NCBI GenBank assembly: GCA_003155275.1
Contig: PMCC01000036.1
Coordinates: 8,776-15,075, forward strand
DNA length: 6,300 nt
Reading direction: 5' to 3'
Source of the DNA: Actinomycetota bacterium
GTDB taxonomy: Bacteria > Actinomycetota > Humimicrobiia > Humimicrobiales > Humimicrobiaceae
The notes beneath the pieces were generated by a model. That model searched no databases. It was not told the DNA's origin and was given only the letters and a program-made list of their open reading frames with translations. This document shows, in pieces, positions 1 through 4,776 of this stretch (position 1 is its first letter; the number at the start of each line of letters is the position of its first letter). The translations under genes and the position numbers were made by a program.

Positions 1-80
1 GAGGCCGGAATCGAACCGGCACGAGGATAAACCTCAACGGATTTTAAGTCCGTTGCGTCTACCAATTCCGCCACTCGGGC
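1..80 (-). tRNA. tRNA-Leu, anticodon UAA (3' end cut by window edge)
   Basis: Read on the minus strand, the gene begins with acceptor strand GCCCGAG (5' end at 80) and has a leucine-type D arm. The anticodon stem ACGGA/UCCGU closes the loop CUUAAAA, so the anticodon is UAA, reading UUA and UUG. A class II variable arm follows (GAGG/CCUC stem), then the T arm GCCGG-UUCGAUU-CCGGC. The long variable arm fits a leucine tRNA. The visible sequence stops after CUC, the first three bases of the acceptor 3' strand. The remaining GGGC, the discriminator base and any encoded CCA lie outside the window. All visible stems pair, so it looks functional. It is the last gene in the minus-strand series and probably has its own promoter. 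Confidence 0.97.
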
Positions 81-101
81 ACTAAGCAGGATAACTGCAT
101 A

Positions 102-130
102 ATTCTAACAAACTTTGGATAGGCTGTAAA
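102..130 (-). promoter_or_regulatory. Candidate sigma-70-type promoter of tRNA-Leu
   Basis: On the minus strand, TTTACA (125-130, 5 of 6 matches to TTGACA) is followed by a 17-bp spacer and TAGAAT (102-107, 5 of 6 matches to TATAAT). Transcription would start near position 95, leaving about 15 nt of leader before the tRNA 5' end at 80. Hexamers, spacing and distance all suit a stable-RNA promoter. This was found by eye and has not been tested against chance occurrence in AT-rich DNA. Confidence 0.55.
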
Positions 131-326
131 TATTATTCAGTGTAGATTTTTTTTTAAAACAATTCTCAGAACCAACCAACTGCTGACAACTGCCATAGAA
201 TATTATATATTTTTTAAATAGCGAACATAATAAAAAACTTCAACTTTTTACTTAATAATATACTGATTATATTATAATTGCAGTATTGCACCGGTGTAAT
301 TTCTATAAAAAAAGATTAATGTCGAA

Positions 327-1307
327 TCAGGGCAGCAGACTGTACATAATTCCATCCAGTAAATCATTCTCACTGACTATACACTTTTCCAGGCCAAACA
401 TTTCAAGGATCTTTATAAGTATTGCAGTGCCTCCAATAATTATATCTGCCCTTGCCGGTTCAAGCCCCCTTATCTTCTCTCGGGTTTCCAGGTCCACAGA
501 GCAAAATCTTTTAAAAATATCTATTACTTTATCCATGTACAATATATGCCCGTGTATTTTTTCCCTGTTATATTCCCTTAGCCCAAGGTCGACAGCGCTC
601 AAGCTAGATATTGTTCCTGCAAGTCCTATCATAAAATCAAAACCGGTCAGCGGTATTTCCTCTACTGTATTTTTCAGTTTGTTTTCGATGAACAGCAGCA
701 AATCCGTAAGAGATTTATCACCAGGTATTGCGCCTGTCAGAAATTTCTCTGATAAAATAACTGAACCGATATCTACACTGTTAAGATAATTAATTTTTCC
801 TTCTTCGGTACTGCCCAGAATAAATTCAGTGCTGCCTCCGCCGATATCTACCACCAGGACATTTTTACCTGTTCCATATCCGTCCAAAGTTTTTTGCGCT
901 TTTCCGAAAATTTTATATGGCTCAAACCCTTTTATTGCTCCTGAAAAACTCAACTCAGCCTCCTGGCTGCCTGAAATGATTTCCACGTCCAAACCGGTTT
1001 CAAGGAAAACCCGGTTTACAAATTCATCAGAGTTTTCCGCCTGCCTTAAAACTCTTGTACCTACTGCCTTGTATTTTGAGACATTGTGAGATTTTAGTGA
1101 TCTTTGATACTCCTTTAAAACTTCAATAGTAAAAATCCCATTGGCAGCACTGATTTTTCCGGATTGCTCAAGGCACTTTCCAAGTCTTGTAATTTTCATT
1201 TCCCGGAGAAGCGGTACAAATACAATTTTACCTTCGGCGCCTTTTTCAACCAGTGAAATCAGGAGCCTTGTTGAGTTTGTTCCTATATCTAACGCTGCAA
1301 TTTTCAT
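327..1307 (-). CDS. ppx: Ppx/GppA family exopolyphosphatase / pppGpp phosphohydrolase, short form
   Basis: This 326-residue protein belongs to the Ppx/GppA branch of the ASKHA (actin/hexokinase/Hsp70) fold. Family members remove terminal phosphate from polyphosphate or convert pppGpp to ppGpp in the cytoplasm. Visible motifs are the first phosphate loop DIGTNS (residues 7-12), GTRVLR (83-88), ISGSQEA (111-117) with E116 at the expected catalytic glutamate, the second phosphate loop DIGGGSTE (154-161) and GLAGTISSL (228-236). It ends after the two ASKHA domains and lacks the C-terminal HD-like region of the roughly 500-residue enterobacterial enzymes, so it is the short type common outside Proteobacteria. 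The ATG start gives the usual MKIAALDIG opening, although I see no Shine-Dalgarno sequence before it. Sequence alone does not show whether polyphosphate or pppGpp is the main substrate. It follows ftsB after 237 bp. Confidence 0.95.
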   Translation of the reverse strand: MKIAALDIGTNSTRLLISLVEKGAEGKIVFVPLLREMKITRLGKCLEQSGKISAANGIFTIEVLKEYQRSLKSHNVSKYKAVGTRVLRQAENSDEFVNRVFLETGLDVEIISGSQEAELSFSGAIKGFEPYKIFGKAQKTLDGYGTGKNVLVVDIGGGSTEFILGSTEEGKINYLNSVDIGSVILSEKFLTGAIPGDKSLTDLLLFIENKLKNTVEEIPLTGFDFMIGLAGTISSLSAVDLGLREYNREKIHGHILYMDKVIDIFKRFCSVDLETREKIRGLEPARADIIIGGTAILIKILEMFGLEKCIVSENDLLDGIMYSLLP

Positions 1308-1544
1308 TTTAAAAATAAAAAGTAACCATATCTATTTTTAATCAACCTACAGGGCAGAACCTGGCTGAATAAAAAATTTAATGAACGATTATTTATTTTG
1401 CTGAAAAAATAATTGGCGATGGCGCGCTTTTAGTGCAGCTCAAATGTTAAAAGTTAAATCAACAATTTTTGCTATTGCCAAAAAATTCCCGCTGGTAACT
1501 CATTTTAATTTCAGGTTTGCAAATAATAGGTTTGGTTAACGATT
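1308..1544. other. Non-coding spacer between ftsB/divIC and ppx
   Basis: This 237-bp AT-rich spacer has no convincing ORF on the minus strand, no RNA gene and no promoter I would defend. It contains a small GC-rich patch (1415-1427) and an AT-rich dyad (AATTTTT at 1464-1470 against AAAAATT at 1481-1487) that could form a weak hairpin. The 15 bases upstream of the ppx ATG are nearly all A and T, without a ribosome binding site. In actinobacterial genomes a DUF501 gene usually sits here; I see no remnant of it. Confidence 0.6.
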
Positions 1545-2006
1545 CTAATTTTGCCTGATTTCACTATCATAAAATATCTTTAAATTTTCCCAGAGCGCAG
1601 AATCACTATATACACCATTTGGCAATTTTCCCTGTGAACTCCCGCTGTCAGTATTTTTTATACTGCCATCAGAAATGCCAGTTCCACTTTTTATATCGTT
1701 TACAATTTCTACAAAATAATTCGTCTCAAGGCCCTTTGTCATGTTAAACTGCTTTCTGGCCTCTGATTCTATTGTTTCTTTTTTGTATAGACTTTTCTCT
1801 TGTGCCAGCAGTTTTATATTGTTCTGTCTGTCCCAATTAAGCTTCTGCTCCAGTTCAAATAATTTTTCCCGGTTCTTGATTATATTTGTAATCTGGTTAA
1901 TCGAAGACAACACCATTGCAAGAAGAAAGACAATAAATACTATAATGAAAATATTTATCTTTGTTTTCCTGGAAAGACCGCCAATTACTTTAACGTTTTT
2001 TTCCAT
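1545..2006 (-). CDS. ftsB: FtsB/DivIC-family septum formation initiator
   Basis: This 153-residue bitopic membrane protein has the FtsB/DivIC layout: a short basic cytoplasmic N-terminus (residues 1-16), one strongly hydrophobic segment (about 18-37) and then a charged coiled coil (about 38-75) outside the membrane. The post-coil stretch ESEARKQFNMTKGLET (80-95) resembles the family's conserved E-x-x-AR-x-x-x-x-M-x-K-x-GE signature. In the known division complexes this protein joins FtsL and FtsQ/DivIB to activate septal peptidoglycan synthesis. A Gly/Ser/Asn-rich linker (about 107-130) leads to a short hydrophobic end, LWENLKIFY (138-146). The ATG start is supported by AAGG five bases upstream of an AAAT spacer region and by an in-frame TGA a few codons further up. 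Gene order (mazG upstream, ppx downstream) independently fits divIC/ftsB. The symbols ftsB and divIC cannot be told apart from this sequence. Confidence 0.87.
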   Translation of the reverse strand: MEKNVKVIGGLSRKTKINIFIIVFIVFLLAMVLSSINQITNIIKNREKLFELEQKLNWDRQNNIKLLAQEKSLYKKETIESEARKQFNMTKGLETNYFVEIVNDIKSGTGISDGSIKNTDSGSSQGKLPNGVYSDSALWENLKIFYDSEIRQN

Positions 2007-2280
2007 ATTTGCCTTGCTGCATTTTCATAAGCCGGTAATATGATCTATAACCACTTAATAACTTAAAACATATAACCAACTCTATAATTACTTCAGTCCT
2101 GACATAAAATATCCATCAAAAACGGAGCCCCTCTTTTAAATAATTATGCCCCGCCCAAAATATCATGCCAGATCATTTTGGTTTGTTTGATTAAATACTG
2201 ATTTCAAGCTTAAATACTCAAACATTTCTTGGTAAAATTATAACACAAATAAAGAAATTGCAAAATTTACTGTGCTTTTC
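2007..2280. other. Non-coding spacer between mazG and ftsB/divIC
   Basis: This 274-bp AT-rich stretch has no credible ORF. It holds an extended -10 promoter candidate near its mazG end, a pair of 9-bp direct repeats (TTAAATACT on the plus strand, 2191-2199 and 2210-2218) and two GCCCC blocks 21 bp apart (2127-2131 and 2148-2152). In actinobacterial relatives the enolase gene eno lies between mazG and ftsB; no fragment of it is recognisable here. I see no rho-independent terminator after mazG. Confidence 0.6.
2237..2245 (-). promoter_or_regulatory. Extended -10 promoter candidate upstream of ftsB/divIC
   Basis: The minus strand reads TGTTATAAT, a perfect TATAAT hexamer (2237-2242) with the TGn extension. 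No good -35 lies at 17 bp; a TTGCAA at 2258-2263 is 15 bp away. Extended -10 promoters often tolerate a poor -35. Transcription would start near 2230, giving ftsB a leader of about 225 nt. A perfect extended -10 is notable, but the local AT-richness raises the chance of coincidence. Confidence 0.4.
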
Positions 2281-3135
2281 TTAATTGTCCCGCAATTGTT
2301 CTTTTGCAATTTCCCAAACCTTGTCTTTTTCTTCTATCGTAAGATTTTTAAAGTCAAGCCCTTTATCTGCCGCATACTTTTCCATAAAATCAAATCTTTT
2401 GATAAACTTTTTGCACGTACCCTTAAGCGCCTGTTCGCTGTCTATGTTTATATGTCTGGTCAGGTTTACAATACTGAATAACAAATCCCCTGCTTCATCT
2501 GAAATACCTGATTTCTCCCTTTTTTCCAATTCCTTTTCAAGCTCTGCAATTTCTTCTTTAATTTTACCAATAACACCAGCAGGGTTTTCCCAGTCGAATC
2601 CATACCTCGCTGCCCTGGTCTGGATCTCATATGCGTAATGGAGCGCAGGCAAAAGTTTTGGAATGTTTGTAAAGATTGAAAAGTTATCAGAAAGCTTGTT
2701 TTTTCTTTCTTCTTTTTTTATATCTTCCCAGTTTTCAAGGACTTCCCTGCTGCTGGATACAGGCTTGCCTGCAAAAACATGAGGGTGCCGCCTGACAAGT
2801 TTGCTGATAATAGTTTTTAAGACATCATTCAGATTAAACTCATTATTATCAACTGCTATCTGGCTGTGAAAAACAACCTGTAAAAGAATATCACCGAGTT
2901 CTTCTTTTAAACCCAGGAAGTCTCTTCCTTCAATAGAATCAACGGCTTCATAAGCTTCTTCCACAATATTTCTTTTTATCGTGTCATGAGTCTGTTCGCG
3001 GTCCCACATACAGCCAGTATCTGAGCGCAATACAGACATAACCCGGATTAGAACCTCAAATAATTCTCCGGAACCGGAAATCTCGTCTATCCTGCTTATA
3101 CTGTCATATAAATCTGAGTGATTTTTATTTTGCAT
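2281..3135 (-). CDS. mazG: MazG nucleoside triphosphate pyrophosphohydrolase (two-domain)
   Basis: This 284-residue house-cleaning enzyme of the all-alpha NTP pyrophosphatase superfamily converts NTPs/dNTPs to the monophosphate plus pyrophosphate and removes aberrant nucleotides in the cytoplasm. It has two tandem MazG domains. In the first, WDREQTHDT (44-52) precedes the Mg2+-binding motif E59-E60-x-x-E63 and E79-x-x-D82. The family hallmarks RRHPHVF (115-121) and ENWEDIKKEE (134-143) follow. The second domain repeats the motif as E194-E195-x-x-E198 and E214-x-x-D217, with the same 15-residue spacing, so both metal sites look intact. Length fits the two-domain form; the SAM-methyltransferase domain fused to Bacillus YabN is absent. 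The usual CPWD is CMWD here. The N-terminus is about 20 residues longer than in E. coli. It begins 17 bp after the PPIase stop and is probably cotranscribed with it; AGG ten bases before the ATG is a weak ribosome site. Confidence 0.96.
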   Translation of the reverse strand: MQNKNHSDLYDSISRIDEISGSGELFEVLIRVMSVLRSDTGCMWDREQTHDTIKRNIVEEAYEAVDSIEGRDFLGLKEELGDILLQVVFHSQIAVDNNEFNLNDVLKTIISKLVRRHPHVFAGKPVSSSREVLENWEDIKKEERKNKLSDNFSIFTNIPKLLPALHYAYEIQTRAARYGFDWENPAGVIGKIKEEIAELEKELEKREKSGISDEAGDLLFSIVNLTRHINIDSEQALKGTCKKFIKRFDFMEKYAADKGLDFKNLTIEEKDKVWEIAKEQLRDN

Positions 3136-3152
3136 AGGTTTTAAGCCTGTAC

Positions 3153-4490
3153 TTATGGACCTGTCGTCTCTGTTGATGGCTGCACTGTCGTCGTCTCGGT
3201 TGCTGGCTGCGCTGTCGTCTCGGCTGGCTGCGCTGTCGTCTCTGTTCCTGTATCTGTACTATTAGCTTGCCTGCTATTAAGCAATGTACCTTTAAGAACA
3301 GTGGTATAAACTACTTTGGAAGCATCCACCAGAGAGTAAACAAACTTCTGCCACTCTTCCATCTGTTTATTGCTTAAAATATATGTTTTGATTGTATCCT
3401 TAGCCTCATCGTATGTCTGGACATATGCTGCTTTTTTCTCAGTTACCTTCAGTATATGATACCCATATGTAGTCTCGACAATATCGCTTACCTTGCCAAC
3501 CTCAAGGGCAAATGCGGCTTTCTCGAATTCAGGGACCGTCTGGCCAGCGCTTATAAAGCCTATGTCGCCGCCATTGGGCGCGCTTGCAGTGTCTTCAGAA
3601 TATTTTTTGGCCAGCTCTGCAAAATCAGCGCCATTTTTTAACTGGCTTGCCACATCGTCGATTTTCTTTTTCGCTTCTGCCTTTATGGCATCCGTCACCG
3701 TTCCACCTGACGGAACATTAAATTGAATAAGTATGTGGCTGACCTTTACCTGGTCAGGGACCTTAAACAAAGTCCCTTTATTGTCTTCATAATATTTTTG
3801 AGTTTCTGCGTCAGAAACTACAACATTTTCAGTGGCCTTTGCATATATCTTATCCCTTAAAATCTGGCTTTTCATCTGTTCATCAAGAAATGGCCTGTCT
3901 ATTTTCCTGTCCAACAAATCCTTCTCAAAAGCAGCCTGAGAAGCATAGCTTTTAACCAGTTTGTCATATTCTGCGCTTAGCTCTGCGTCTGTTACTTTAA
4001 AACCATTTTTAGCTCCATACTGGTCTAAAAGTTTTAATACAACTAAAGAGTCAAGAATATTCTGCTGCAATACAACATATTGGGGATCGGTCACAGCAGG
4101 AACAGAAGTAGGATCCTGGTTTTTTAAAAAAACAAGGTATTTATCCATTTCTTTCTGAGTGACTTTTCCACCATCAAATTTTACAAGTGTTTTTGTCATA
4201 TCGAACCCCAGGCCAAAATATCCGAAAATAGTCCAGGCAATGACGGCGATAATCCCTGCGCCAACCACAGCAGCTGCCGCAATAATGCCTATCTTTCCCT
4301 TTTTGGTAATTCTTGACCTCTGAAAATCCCTCAAAACTTCTTTCTTCCTGTGTTTTTCAAGTTCTTTTATCTGCCTTTTTTCCACTTTCTTACTTCTTTT
4401 GACTTTAACTTCCGGCTCCTCTTTTACAGATGCGTCATCGTCCCAATGGTAGGTATTCTTAATTTCAGTTTTATTGTCTTTTTCTTCCAA
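3153..4490 (-). CDS. Membrane-anchored SurA/PrsA-like parvulin peptidyl-prolyl cis-trans isomerase
   Basis: This 445-residue foldase is predicted to act outside the cytoplasmic membrane. Residues 1-65 are very hydrophilic and basic in the second half, and should be cytoplasmic. A single hydrophobic segment (about 67-95) should act as an uncleaved anchor; there is no lipobox, and I see no cysteine in the protein. A SurA_N-like chaperone region (about 100-235) precedes a parvulin domain (about 245-350) with VSHILIQF (250-257), FAELAKKYSED (290-300), GGDIGF (307-312) and YGYHIL (342-347). Both conserved parvulin histidines are present (H252, H345). A helical stretch (about 358-385) leads to a Thr/Pro/Gln tail (415-445). 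Parvulins isomerise peptidyl-prolyl bonds and assist folding of exported proteins. The start is TTG: AAAGGG lies five bases upstream, an in-frame TAA is six codons upstream, and the next in-frame Met is residue 98, beyond the membrane segment. It lies between mfd and mazG and is probably cotranscribed with mazG. Confidence 0.94.
   Translation of the reverse strand: MEEKDNKTEIKNTYHWDDDASVKEEPEVKVKRSKKVEKRQIKELEKHRKKEVLRDFQRSRITKKGKIGIIAAAAVVGAGIIAVIAWTIFGYFGLGFDMTKTLVKFDGGKVTQKEMDKYLVFLKNQDPTSVPAVTDPQYVVLQQNILDSLVVLKLLDQYGAKNGFKVTDAELSAEYDKLVKSYASQAAFEKDLLDRKIDRPFLDEQMKSQILRDKIYAKATENVVVSDAETQKYYEDNKGTLFKVPDQVKVSHILIQFNVPSGGTVTDAIKAEAKKKIDDVASQLKNGADFAELAKKYSEDTASAPNGGDIGFISAGQTVPEFEKAAFALEVGKVSDIVETTYGYHILKVTEKKAAYVQTYDEAKDTIKTYILSNKQMEEWQKFVYSLVDASKVVYTTVLKGTLLNSRQANSTDTGTETTAQPAETTAQPATETTTVQPSTETTGP
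3161..3242 (-). repeat. Imperfect tandem repeat encoding the Thr/Pro/Gln tail of the PPIase
   Basis: The plus-strand decamer CTGTCGTCTC occurs at 3161, 3212 and 3233, with a variant carrying an extra TCG at 3185-3197. The block GGCTGC recurs at 3178, 3205 and 3226. Periods are therefore 21 and 27 bp, multiples of three that keep the reading frame. The encoded units are variants of ETTAQPA. This looks like an in-frame minisatellite that can change copy number without disrupting the protein. Confidence 0.8.
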
Positions 4491-4495
4491 AACAG

Positions 4496-4505
4496 CCCTT
4501 TCCTT
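4496..4505 (-). promoter_or_regulatory. Ribosome binding site that fixes the TTG start of the PPIase gene
   Basis: The minus strand reads AAGGAAAGGG and ends five bases before the TTG at 4488-4490. An in-frame TAA at 4506-4508 excludes a longer protein. The next in-frame Met lies beyond the membrane anchor. Together these decide for the TTG start. Confidence 0.7.
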
Positions 4506-4527
4506 TTAATAAATTTAAGATTGATAT

Positions 4528-4536
4528 GTTATAACA
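4528..4536 (-). promoter_or_regulatory. Extended -10 promoter candidate for the PPIase-mazG operon
   Basis: The minus strand reads TGTTATAAC, 5 of 6 matches to TATAAT plus the TGn extension. Transcription would start near 4521, leaving about 30 nt before the TTG start codon, a sensible leader that includes the ribosome site. No good -35 is present at 16-18 bp. A second TATAAT (4558-4563) lies further upstream, also without a -35. It resembles the element before ftsB/divIC. Confidence 0.42.
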
Positions 4537-4776
4537 AAATTTTTAACAATTACAGTAATTATATCTAAAAGATTCTAATTTTTATTGGATTCTTTTGCAA
4601 ATATATCCTGTAATTGTCGGCAATTCTGCATTTTCTGTGCGTTTTACCTAAATTAAGCTTAAAAATACCAGATTTTGACAATATTTCCAGACAGCAACTT
4701 TTCGTAAGGCAAAATTTCTTTAAAAAATTAGAGATTTTCTTGATTTTGGGAAACTTAAGAAAGCCAATCATTTCAC

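Larger units (their letters stand above)
4491..4776. other. Non-coding spacer between mfd and the PPIase gene
   Basis: This 286-bp, very AT-rich spacer carries an extended -10 candidate and a good ribosome binding site at its PPIase end. No strong GC-rich hairpin followed by a T-run is seen after the mfd stop, only AT-rich dyads near 4711-4765. A 68-codon minus-strand ORF spans 4565-4771 but is Lys/Ile/Phe-rich, lacks a Shine-Dalgarno sequence and resembles nothing I know, so I do not annotate it as a gene. Confidence 0.55.

Noticed and set aside
288..301. Near-perfect palindrome around ACCGGT and a TATAAT at 271-276 on the minus strand after ppx
   Set aside because: It is a loopless 14-bp imperfect palindrome with no gene immediately downstream. 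The TATAAT has no usable -35 at 17 bp (TTACAC), and the tRNA has a better promoter much closer.
305..329. Possible rho-independent terminator after ppx (T-run on the minus strand at 308-313)
   Set aside because: The T-run is real, but the only upstream stem is GATT/AATC, four AT-rich pairs with a seven-base loop, too weak to call.
286..789. 167-codon plus-strand ORF opposite the 3' half of ppx
   Set aside because: It is antisense to a clear Ppx/GppA gene, is Ser/Ile-rich as expected of a shadow frame, and has a TTG start without a ribosome site.
2007..2280. Remnant of eno between mazG and ftsB
   Set aside because: No enolase-like coding segment could be recognised in any minus-strand frame of this stop-rich spacer.
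4711..4765. Possible terminator after mfd
   Set aside because: The dyads are made almost entirely of A and T, have long loops or mismatches, and lack a GC-rich stem before the T-run.
4565..4771. 68-codon minus-strand ORF filling most of the mfd-PPIase spacer
   Set aside because: It lacks a Shine-Dalgarno sequence, is low-complexity Lys/Ile/Phe-rich as expected from random AT-rich DNA, and matches no family I recognise. It could only be rescued by conservation in relatives.
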